Shown here one piece after another: positions 28,281-35,394 of a stretch of DNA of 64,000 nucleotides. Below the pieces are notes generated by a model that searched no databases, had not been told where the DNA came from, and worked only from the letters and a program-made list of their open reading frames with translations. A program made the position numbers and the translations under genes. Position 1 is the first letter of the stretch, and each line of letters starts with the position of its first letter. This stretch comes from Succinispira mobilis DSM 6222 (GTDB lineage Bacteria > Bacillota > Negativicutes > Acidaminococcales > Succinispiraceae): NCBI RefSeq assembly GCF_000384135.1, contig NZ_KB913028.1:244351-308350 (forward strand), given 5' to 3'.

Positions 28281-29177
28281 ATGGAAAGCAGCTCATTTAT
28301 CATGCAATTTTTGCAGCAATTAATCAATGGGGTATCTTTAGGGAGTATTTATGCTCTAATTGCCCTAGGCTATACAATGGTTTATGGGATTATCAAGTTA
28401 ATAAATTTTGCCCATGGAGATATTTATATGGTAGGCGCATATGCAGGATTTGTAGCGATTACCGTTTTGAAATTACCATTTTTTCCGGCCCTACTATTTG
28501 CGATGGTGGCTGCAAGTATTATCGGGATGATTATCGAAAAATTAGCTTATAAACCGCTGAGAAACGCGCCAAGAATTGCGGTTTTAATTACGGCAATCGG
28601 GGTTTCTCTTTTACTAGAATATGGCATGATTTTATTTGTAACGCCTCAACCACGGACTTTTCCTAGTGTATTTGGCGCGGAAGTATACCACTTAGGCGGT
28701 TTAATTGTAAACAGCCAACAAATTTTAATTTTATCGGTAGCCTTAGTTTTAATGGTGGCTCTAACTTATATTGTTCAAAAAACGAAGGCTGGTAAAGCGA
28801 TGCGGGCAGTATCTTATGATACTGATGCGGCGCGACTTATGGGAATTGATGTTGACAAAGTTATCTCCTATACCTTTGCCTTAGGTTCGTCTTTAGCGGC
28901 AGCGGCAGGGGTGTTAGTAGGTATTTATTATAACTCTATTGACCCACTTATGGGGATTATGCCAGGGCTAAAAGCCTTTGTGGCGGCAGTGTTGGGCGGC
29001 ATTGGTATTATTCCTGGGGCAGTATTGGGTGGTTTAATCATGGGTGTGGTAGAAGCGATGGTTAGTGGCTTTATCTCTTCGACCTTGCGTGATGCTGCAG
29101 CCTTTGCGATTTTGATTTTAATTTTATTATTTAAACCAGCAGGCTTGTTGGGAAAAAATACGCGTGAGAAAGTGTAG
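28281..29177 (+). CDS. livH: Branched-chain amino acid ABC transporter permease LivH
   Basis: 298-residue integral membrane permease with LivH signatures: QLINGVSLGSIYALIALGYT at the start and LKAFVAAVLGGIGIIPGAVL, the cytoplasmic loop that contacts the ATPases. About eight membrane helices. ATG at 28281 follows AGGAGG. It is adjacent to livM. Confidence 0.95.
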   Translation: MESSSFIMQFLQQLINGVSLGSIYALIALGYTMVYGIIKLINFAHGDIYMVGAYAGFVAITVLKLPFFPALLFAMVAASIIGMIIEKLAYKPLRNAPRIAVLITAIGVSLLLEYGMILFVTPQPRTFPSVFGAEVYHLGGLIVNSQQILILSVALVLMVALTYIVQKTKAGKAMRAVSYDTDAARLMGIDVDKVISYTFALGSSLAAAAGVLVGIYYNSIDPLMGIMPGLKAFVAAVLGGIGIIPGAVLGGLIMGVVEAMVSGFISSTLRDAAAFAILILILLFKPAGLLGKNTREKV

Positions 29178-29186
29178 GTGACGGTA

Positions 29187-30146
29187 ATGAAGACAATGAA
29201 AAAACAAGATTTACTGTCTTTGCTTTTAGCAATAGCCGTGTTTATTTTAATGCAAGCTTGTATTGCGTTTGATATTATTGGGGCATTTTGGGAAGCCAAT
29301 TTAGTTTCTATTGGTATTAATATTATTTTGGCGGTAAGTCTAAATCTCATCAATGGTTTTACGGGACAATTTTCTATTGGGCATGCCGGTTTTATGGCGG
29401 TAGGAGCCTATTTGTCTGCGATTGCGACCGTTAAATTAGCACTGCCTTTTGAAGTGGCTTTAGTTTTTGGCATGATCGCAGCCGGTCTATTAGGCTTACT
29501 GATTGGATTACCAACGCTACGCCTCAAAGGCGATTACTTAGCAATAGCCACGCTAGGCTTGGGAGAGATTATTCGGGTAGCGATTTTAAATATCAACTAT
29601 GTAGGTGGGGCCTCTGGCTTTATGGGTATTGCCCGCGAAACTAACTTTACTTATGCTTTTATGTTCGCTTTATTTACAATTTTTGTGGTGAAAAATTTAA
29701 TTAATTCAGCACCTGGGCGAGCCTGCCTAGCAATTCGCGAAAATGAAATTGCCGCGGAAACTATGGGGATTGATACCACGAAATATAAAGTGTTGGCTTT
29801 CACTGTGGGGGCAGCTTTTGCAGGTCTAGCGGGCGGCCTGTTCTCACATTACTACTATATTGCGCATCCAGCTTCTTTTACCTTTATGAAATCTTTTGAT
29901 ATTTTAACGATGGTAGTTCTAGGTGGGTTAGGTAGTATTACTGGTTCAGTGGTAGGGGCAATAGTGCTGACTTTTATTACGGCAGCTTTATCGGAATATC
30001 CAGAATGGCGGATGATTATATACTCGATTAGCTTAATTATTATGATGATTTATCGTCCGCAAGGTTTATTGGGTACAACAGAATTAAATTTACAAAGATT
30101 ATTTCGCTTAGGAGGTGCTAAAAGTGGACATTCTGCAAATAAATAA
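29187..30146 (+). CDS. livM: Branched-chain amino acid ABC transporter permease LivM
   Basis: About 319 residues from ATG 29187 (AGGTGA 5 bases upstream; a GTG at 29178 abuts the livH stop and is the alternative). LivM motifs: SLNLINGFTGQFSIGHAGFM, LPTLRLKGDYLAIATLGLGE, and the coupling loop FDILTMVVLGGLGSITGSVV. It pairs with LivH to form the membrane channel. The 3' end overlaps livG by 23 bases. Confidence 0.94.
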   Translation: MKTMKKQDLLSLLLAIAVFILMQACIAFDIIGAFWEANLVSIGINIILAVSLNLINGFTGQFSIGHAGFMAVGAYLSAIATVKLALPFEVALVFGMIAAGLLGLLIGLPTLRLKGDYLAIATLGLGEIIRVAILNINYVGGASGFMGIARETNFTYAFMFALFTIFVVKNLINSAPGRACLAIRENEIAAETMGIDTTKYKVLAFTVGAAFAGLAGGLFSHYYYIAHPASFTFMKSFDILTMVVLGGLGSITGSVVGAIVLTFITAALSEYPEWRMIIYSISLIIMMIYRPQGLLGTTELNLQRLFRLGGAKSGHSANK

Positions 30147-30891
30147 AATGGGCATTACTTTTGGCGGCTTACGAGCGGTTTCTAATCTGAATTTAACCAT
30201 TAAGCAGGGCGAGTTAGTGGGGTTGATTGGGCCAAATGGTGCGGGTAAAACTACCGCATTTAACTTGATTACAGGGGTTTATCAACCAACAGAGGGCGAA
30301 GTTGTGTTTCGGGGCAAAAATACTAAAGGGTTACCTTCTTTTAAAGTCACCCAAATGGGTATGGCTCGTACTTTCCAAAATATTCGCTTGTTTTCGGAAT
30401 TAAGTGTTTTAGATAATGTTAAAATCGCGTATACTTATCATGTACAATACAGTTTATTAGAAAGTATTACTCGACTAGGGCGATACTACAAAGAAGAACA
30501 AGAGATTACAGAAAAAGCGCTAAAATTGTTAGAGATTTTTGGTCTACAAGATAAGGCTTATGAAATTGCTAAAAATCTGCCTTATGGCGAACAACGGCGC
30601 TTAGAAATCGCTCGTGCTTTGGCAACAGAACCACAGTTTTTACTGTTAGATGAGCCCGCGGCAGGAATGAATCCCCAAGAAACTCACGAACTGATGAAAT
30701 TAATTGCTTGGATTCGGGAAAAATTTAAATTATCGATTTTACTAATCGAACATGATATGAGTTTGGTAATGGGTGTTTGTGAGCGGATATATGTGCTAGA
30801 ATATGGGTGTCTGATTGCGCAAGGGACACCTGAGGAAATTAAAAATAATCCTCGTGTAATAGAAGCATATTTAGGCGAGGAGGTTAGTTAG
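30124..30891 (+). CDS. livG: Branched-chain amino acid ABC transporter ATP-binding protein LivG
   Basis: 255 residues from GTG 30124, placed 8 bases after GGAGG (an upstream GTG at 30115 abuts that site). Walker A is [13 protein letters not shown]. The signature motif reads [15 protein letters not shown], as in LivG proteins, and Walker B is [12 protein letters not shown] with an H-loop His in [10 protein letters not shown]. The insertion after the Q-loop typical of LivG ([20 protein letters not shown]) is present. Confidence 0.95.
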   Translation: MDILQINKMGITFGGLRAVSNLNLTIKQGELVGLIGPNGAGKTTAFNLITGVYQPTEGEVVFRGKNTKGLPSFKVTQMGMARTFQNIRLFSELSVLDNVKIAYTYHVQYSLLESITRLGRYYKEEQEITEKALKLLEIFGLQDKAYEIAKNLPYGEQRRLEIARALATEPQFLLLDEPAAGMNPQETHELMKLIAWIREKFKLSILLIEHDMSLVMGVCERIYVLEYGCLIAQGTPEEIKNNPRVIEAYLGEEVS

Positions 30892-30892
30892 G

Positions 30893-31597
30893 ATGTTAAA
30901 AGTAAACAATATTGATGTTTTTTATGGCGCAATTCATGCCTTGCATGATGTAAGTATTGAGGTTAATCAAGGGGAAATAGTAACCTTAATCGGGGCTAAT
31001 GGTGCGGGTAAAAGCACAACCTTACGAACTGTTTCGGGCTTATTGACACCTAAAAAAGGTGAGGTTACTTTTGAGGGGCAAAATATTGCTGGCTTAGCAC
31101 CTCATAAAATTGTAAGCTTAGGCCTGTCACAAGTGCCGGAAGGGCGGCGTGTATTTGCCAATATGAGCGTTTTAGAGAATTTAGAATTAGGGGCATATTT
31201 GCGGAATGATAAGGCTGGAATTGAGCAAGATATGCAGGATGTCTTTAAGAAATTTCCGCGGTTATTAGAGCGTAAAGAACAGTTATCTGGTACTTTATCT
31301 GGGGGCGAACAGCAGATGCTAGCGATGGGCAGAGCCTTAATGAGTCGGCCAAAACTGTTGTTGCTAGATGAGCCCTCAATGGGACTTGCCCCGCTGCTAG
31401 TAAAAGAAATTTTTAATATAATCCAAGAAATTAATCAAAGTGGGACAACGGTGTTGTTAGTTGAACAAAATGCCCATATGGCTCTTTCCATTGCACATCG
31501 CGCTTATGTTTTAGAAACCGGGAAAATAGCTTTGGCGGGTTCGGCAAAAGAATTAGCGAATAGCGAAGAAGTGAGAAAAGCCTATCTAGGTGGCTAA
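30893..31597 (+). CDS. livF: Branched-chain amino acid ABC transporter ATP-binding protein LivF
   Basis: 234 residues; Walker A GANGAGKSTTLRTV, signature LSGGEQQMLAMGRAL, Walker B LLLLDEPSMGLAP. PEGRRVFANMSVLENLELGA is the LivF-specific Q-loop region. ATG at 30893 with GAGGAGG upstream, 1 base after livG. It completes a full LivJJHMGF uptake system. Confidence 0.95.
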   Translation: MLKVNNIDVFYGAIHALHDVSIEVNQGEIVTLIGANGAGKSTTLRTVSGLLTPKKGEVTFEGQNIAGLAPHKIVSLGLSQVPEGRRVFANMSVLENLELGAYLRNDKAGIEQDMQDVFKKFPRLLERKEQLSGTLSGGEQQMLAMGRALMSRPKLLLLDEPSMGLAPLLVKEIFNIIQEINQSGTTVLLVEQNAHMALSIAHRAYVLETGKIALAGSAKELANSEEVRKAYLGG

Positions 31598-31622
31598 AGC
31601 TTAATCTGAGGAGGGAAATATT

Positions 31623-32273
31623 GTGTTTGTACAAAACTATATGACCAGTAAACCAATTACCGCAAGTGTTGATATTAGCATTTTAGATGCGGCAGAAATT
31701 ATGCGTGTCAGTAAAGTGCGGCGCTTACCTTTAGTAGATGCCCAAGGGATTTTACAGGGAATAGTTACTGATCGCGATGTGCGCCAAGCAACACCGTCGT
31801 CAGCAACGACTTTAGATAAACATGAGCTAAGTTATCTGTTAGGGAAACTTACCGCCAAAAGCATTATGACGCGCAATGTAATTACCATCGGTGGTGAGGC
31901 GACAATTGAAGAAGCGGCGCTTTTGATGTATAAACGTCGTATTGGTGGTTTGGTTATCGTTGATGCTGAAAATAAAGTTCAGGGTATTATTACCGAAACT
32001 GATATTTTTAAAGTTTTTGTAGATACTATGGGCTTGTTAGAAGGGAAAACTCGTTTAACAATCAATGCTAATGATCGCATTGGCGTACTCGGAGAAATTT
32101 CTAATGTGTTTCGCGATTTAAGTCTAAATATCACCAGTATTGTGACTACGCCCATGAAAAATGGGAAGAAAGAGTTAGTAATTCGCGCTGATGTGGTCGA
32201 TAAAAAAGAATTATTAGTAGAAAAATTACGGGAAAAAGGGTTTGAAGTAACTCATATAACCGAAATTGGTTGA
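31623..32273 (+). CDS. AcuB-like CBS-CBS-ACT domain protein
   Basis: 216 residues: CBS pair (MTSKPITASVDISILDAAEI onward; MTRNVITIGGEATIEEAALL) followed by a C-terminal ACT domain (LTINANDRIGVLGEISNVF). CBS pairs bind adenosyl ligands and ACT domains bind amino acids. Location 25 bases after livF suggests it senses branched-chain amino acid or energy state for the transporter or connected metabolism; this role is inferred. The GTG start at 31623 follows GAGGAGGG. Confidence 0.85.
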   Translation: MFVQNYMTSKPITASVDISILDAAEIMRVSKVRRLPLVDAQGILQGIVTDRDVRQATPSSATTLDKHELSYLLGKLTAKSIMTRNVITIGGEATIEEAALLMYKRRIGGLVIVDAENKVQGIITETDIFKVFVDTMGLLEGKTRLTINANDRIGVLGEISNVFRDLSLNITSIVTTPMKNGKKELVIRADVVDKKELLVEKLREKGFEVTHITEIG

Positions 32274-32356
32274 TTGGTCGCGGAAAGAGTTTTTTTTGAA
32301 GGCTACTCGCTAGATATTGCAAAATTAGCGAAAAAATGATAATCTTAATAGGGCAT

Positions 32357-32394
32357 AATCGACTTGTGTAGATGTTCGCAGGTCGATTTTTCTT
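32357..32394 (+). terminator. Rho-independent terminator after the CBS-ACT gene
   Basis: 12-bp stem with G-U pairs (32357-32368, 32377-32388) running into TTTTCTTT, about 15 bases before the DUF951 gene. Confidence 0.75.
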
Positions 32395-32408
32395 TAGGGG
32401 GGATTTTT

Positions 32409-32609
32409 ATGGAAATCATGAAATATCAAGTTGGCGATGTTGTGAAAATGAAAAAACCTCACCCTTGTGGTATAAATGAGTGGGAAATTACCCGAACAGG
32501 GGTGGATTTTGCGCTAAAATGTTTGGGTTGTCAGCGCCAAGTAATGATTCCGCGCATCAAATTTGAACGCGCGGTACGTGATATAGTTAAAAAAGCTGAA
32601 GGTAAATAG
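32409..32609 (+). CDS. DUF951 family protein (YyzM-like)
   Basis: 66 residues from ATG 32409 (AGGGGGG upstream). The core is YQVGDVVKMKKPHPCG, NEWEITRTGVDFALKCLGC and VMIPRIKFER. Small, basic, three cysteines. DUF951 proteins commonly stand directly before ychF, as in Bacillus (yyzM-engD), but their role is unknown. Probably translated from the same transcript as ychF, 25 bases away. Confidence 0.9.
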   Translation: MEIMKYQVGDVVKMKKPHPCGINEWEITRTGVDFALKCLGCQRQVMIPRIKFERAVRDIVKKAEGK

Positions 32610-32634
32610 AAAAAATTAGAAGGTGGGATTTTCT

Positions 32635-33744
32635 TTGAGTATTAGTAGTTTAGAAGTTGGGATTGTTGGCTTACCAAATGTTGGGAAAAGTACTTTATTT
32701 AATGCAATCACAAAAGCGGGTGCCGAAGCCGCTAACTATCCATTTTGCACAATTGAGCCGAATGTGGGTGTAGTAGAAGTTCCAGATGCACGCTTAGAAG
32801 TTTTAAGAGCGATGAATAATAGTAAACGTGTATTACCAGCGACAATGCGCTTTGTGGATATTGCGGGTTTAGTAAAAGGCGCATCTACAGGCGAAGGTTT
32901 AGGCAATAAATTTTTGGCTCATATTCGCGAAGTTGATGCGGTAGCGCAAGTAGTGCGTTGCTTCCAAGATGAAAATATTACCCATGTAGAAGGTAATTTA
33001 GATCCATTGCGTGATATTGAAATTATCAATACTGAGCTTTGTCTAGCCGATATTGAAGGGGTAGAAAAGCGTATTGAGCGTTTACACAAAATGATTAAAG
33101 CTGGCGACAAAAAAGCAGCACAAGAAAAAGAAGTGTTAGAGAAAATAGCCAAACAATTGGGTGAAGCTATTCCCGTAAGGCGTATGGGTTTAAGTGATGA
33201 GGAGTTAGAAACAATTAGCGTTTTAAACTTACTGACTAATAAACCGAGTATATTCATTGCCAATGTTAGTGAAGAAGAAGTAGCTAATCCTTATGACAAT
33301 GAATATGTACAAAAAGTTCAAGAATATGCGGCTTCAGAAAACGCGCAAGTCGTTTGCATTTCAGCAAAATTAGAAGCAGAAATTGCCGAACTAGAAGGTG
33401 AAGAAGCGGAAGAATTCTTACAAGCGGCAGGGTTAGAAGAATCTGGCTTAGCACGCTTGATTAAAGCTAGTTATAAACTGTTAGGGTTAACTACTTTTTT
33501 AACTGCAGGTGAGCAAGAAGTACGGGCTTGGACAATTAAAATTGGTACCAAAGCACCACAGGCAGCAGGCAGAATTCACAGTGATATTGAGCGCGGCTTT
33601 ATTCGGGCGGAGATCGTATCTTATGATGATTTAATCGCTTGTGGTTCGCAAAATGCGGCTAAAGAAAAGGGCTTAGTGCGTCTAGAAGGTAAAGAATATA
33701 TTATGAAAGATGGCGATGTAACTCATTTCCGTTTTAATGTATAA
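32635..33744 (+). CDS. ychF: Redox-regulated ATPase YchF (EngD/OLA1)
   Basis: About 369 residues. The TTG at 32635 gives MSISSLEVGIVGLPNVGKST and lies 7 bases after AAGGTGGG; a GTG at 32623 overlaps the ribosome site. P-loop is GLPNVGKSTLFN, G3 is DIAGLVKGAS, and G4 reads FIANVSEE rather than NKxD, which explains the family's ATP preference. The C-terminal TGS domain ends KDGDVTHFRFNV. It associates with ribosomes and affects stress responses. Confidence 0.96.
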   Translation: MSISSLEVGIVGLPNVGKSTLFNAITKAGAEAANYPFCTIEPNVGVVEVPDARLEVLRAMNNSKRVLPATMRFVDIAGLVKGASTGEGLGNKFLAHIREVDAVAQVVRCFQDENITHVEGNLDPLRDIEIINTELCLADIEGVEKRIERLHKMIKAGDKKAAQEKEVLEKIAKQLGEAIPVRRMGLSDEELETISVLNLLTNKPSIFIANVSEEEVANPYDNEYVQKVQEYAASENAQVVCISAKLEAEIAELEGEEAEEFLQAAGLEESGLARLIKASYKLLGLTTFLTAGEQEVRAWTIKIGTKAPQAAGRIHSDIERGFIRAEIVSYDDLIACGSQNAAKEKGLVRLEGKEYIMKDGDVTHFRFNV

Positions 33745-33778
33745 AATAAAGTTTGGACAAGGAAAATGCAAGTTTTTC

Positions 33779-33807
33779 TTGCCAAAGTCAAAGTGTAATG
33801 CTATAAT
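33779..33807 (+). promoter_or_regulatory. Promoter of the rpsF-ssb-rpsR operon
   Basis: TTGCCA (33779-33784), 17-base spacer, TATAAT (33802-33807), about 85 bases before rpsF. Confidence 0.65.
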
Positions 33808-33844
33808 ATTATGTCTATATATTTAATTAATATAGATTCCCCTG

Positions 33845-33863
33845 CTCCTAAGCAAGTTAGGGG
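33845..33863 (+). promoter_or_regulatory. Hairpin in rpsF leader, possible S6/S18 autoregulatory site
   Basis: A 7-bp stem CTCCTAA/TTAGGGG (one G-U) with a 5-base loop, between the promoter and the ribosome site GAGGAGGAGG. Leaders of this operon in many bacteria bind the S6:S18 complex. The diagnostic CCG bulge is not clear here, so the assignment is tentative. Confidence 0.35.
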
Positions 33864-33890
33864 CCAAAGACCAGAGGAGGAGGTGCTTTC

Positions 33891-34175
33891 ATGAACAATT
33901 ATGAAGTAATGTACATCATTAAGACGATGGACGAGGAAGCGACAAACGCGGTAATCAGTAAGTTCGAGGCTTTAATTACAAACAACGGTGGTACAGTAGA
34001 AAAAATCGACCGTTGGGGTAAAAAACGCTTAGCTTATGAAATTAACGACTGTTTGGAAGGTTTCTATTGCCTAGTTCACTTTGCAGCAGAAGCAGCAGTA
34101 GTTACAGAACTTGATCGTGTAATGAAGATTACTGACGAGATACTACGTCACATGATTATTAGAAAAGGCGAATAA
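33891..34175 (+). CDS. rpsF: 30S ribosomal protein S6
   Basis: 94 residues, MNNYEVMYIIKTMDEEATNA through RWGKKRLAYEINDCLEGFYC to the conserved MKITDEILRHMIIRK. ATG at 33891 follows a strong GAGGAGGAGG. First gene of the universal rpsF-ssb-rpsR operon; S6 forms a heterodimer with S18 in the 30S platform. Confidence 0.98.
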   Translation: MNNYEVMYIIKTMDEEATNAVISKFEALITNNGGTVEKIDRWGKKRLAYEINDCLEGFYCLVHFAAEAAVVTELDRVMKITDEILRHMIIRKGE

Positions 34176-34192
34176 CCGGGAGGCGTATATAC

Positions 34193-34609
34193 GTGAATAA
34201 GGTTATATTAGTAGGACGTTTAACCAAAGATCCTGAGGTTAGATATACTCCCACAGGCAAAGTTGTTGCTAGTTTTACACTAGCTGTAAATAGGGGTTTT
34301 ACCACGAAAGATAACGCTCAAGAAGCCGACTTCATACCAATTGTAGTCTGGGGAAATTCAGCTGAGTTTTGCGGTAATAATCTGAATAAAGGCAGCAAAG
34401 TTCTCGTAGACGGGAGACTACAAGTGCGCTCTTATGATGCAAAAGACGGTTCTAAACGCTATGTAACTGAAGTTATTGCTAATAACTTAGAAGCATTAGA
34501 GCGGAGACAGGGAGCAAGTGTTGCGAAATCAGAAGATAAAGATCAAGTGCAAGATGTAGTGCAATCATTCGGTAGTGATGTTGATTTAAACGATGAAGTG
34601 CCATTTTAA
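34193..34609 (+). CDS. ssb: Single-stranded DNA-binding protein
   Basis: 138 residues; OB fold MNKVILVGRLTKDPEVRYTP, VASFTLAVNRGF and DFIPIVVWG. The acidic C-terminal tip DLNDEVPF recruits replication and repair partners. It is somewhat shorter than Bacillus SsbA because the Gly/Gln-rich linker is only about 25 residues. The GTG start at 34193 follows GGGAGG, 17 bases after rpsF. Confidence 0.97.
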   Translation: MNKVILVGRLTKDPEVRYTPTGKVVASFTLAVNRGFTTKDNAQEADFIPIVVWGNSAEFCGNNLNKGSKVLVDGRLQVRSYDAKDGSKRYVTEVIANNLEALERRQGASVAKSEDKDQVQDVVQSFGSDVDLNDEVPF

Positions 34610-34696
34610 GCATGCTTAGAGTGGGATTACGCTATGGAGTTGCATAGCAATTTCAAAACAATAGTTTTGGAAGCTAAAAAAAGGGAGGTAGAGCAA

Positions 34697-34927
34697 ATGA
34701 GACGTGATAAAAACAGACGCGCTAGAAAAAAAGTTTGTAGCTTCTGTGTTGATAAAGTAGAAACAATTGACTATAAGGATCTTTCTCGTTTACGCCGTTA
34801 CGTTACAGAACGTGGTAAAATATTACCTCGTCGTATTTCTGGTAACTGTGCGAAACATCAAAGACAACTTACTGTGGCTATTAAACGTGCCCGTAATATT
34901 GCTTTGTTGCCATTTACAGCAGAATAA
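34697..34927 (+). CDS. rpsR: 30S ribosomal protein S18, zinc-binding form
   Basis: 76 residues from ATG 34697, which has GGGAGG upstream; a 21-codon upstream extension has no ribosome site. The core [20 protein letters not shown] is canonical. Cys14/Cys17 and Cys51/His54 form a probable zinc site, marking the C+ type of S18 rather than the zinc-free paralogue. Last gene of the operon, followed by a strong terminator. Confidence 0.97.
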   Translation: MRRDKNRRARKKVCSFCVDKVETIDYKDLSRLRRYVTERGKILPRRISGNCAKHQRQLTVAIKRARNIALLPFTAE

Positions 34928-34940
34928 AAAGATCATATAT

Positions 34941-34982
34941 AAAGGACTGTATCAATAAGAAATTATTGATACAGTCCTTTTT
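34941..34982 (+). terminator. Rho-independent terminator after rpsR
   Basis: 18-bp perfect stem (34941-34958 with 34963-34980), 4-base loop, followed by TT. Confidence 0.9.
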
Positions 34983-35394
34983 GTTAGCTAAAAAAGGTAA
35001 ATATTTTTGCAAAACTTGAGTTTAAGTTGTTAATTTATTTTGCAGTTTTTGCAAATTAGAGTAGGTTTTAAGCAGCTGTAAGCTTCAAAACGGTAGCTTG
35101 TTTAATTTGTGAACTAACACTTTAGGGGCTAGTATATTAGAAAGCTGAGAAATAGACAGGAATATAGTCGGGAATACAACTGCGAATAGGTAAAGAACCT
35201 GCTAGCTATAAACAGCTTTACTATTTATAACGAGGAATGATTACAAAAAAGTAAGAAAAGCTATAAAATAAATTAAAAAACATCCTAGTAATTAGAAATA
35301 GGTGTATAATTAAACCAATCTGTCGTTATCGGAAAAATAGCTGAAAATTTGTACGAGAAACTAAGATAAAGTGTAGGATGGGCGGGATTAGAAG
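34983..35394. other. Gene-free spacer before the PAS/GGDEF gene
   Basis: 412 AT-rich bases with no convincing ORF. A TATAAT-like hexamer at about 35311 could belong to a promoter for the next gene, but no matching -35 was seen. I looked for a cyclic-di-GMP riboswitch because of the downstream GGDEF gene and did not recognise one. Confidence 0.5.

Noticed and set aside
34983-35394. Possible cyclic-di-GMP riboswitch before the GGDEF gene
   Set aside because: No GEMM-type core or tetraloop/receptor pattern could be recognised.
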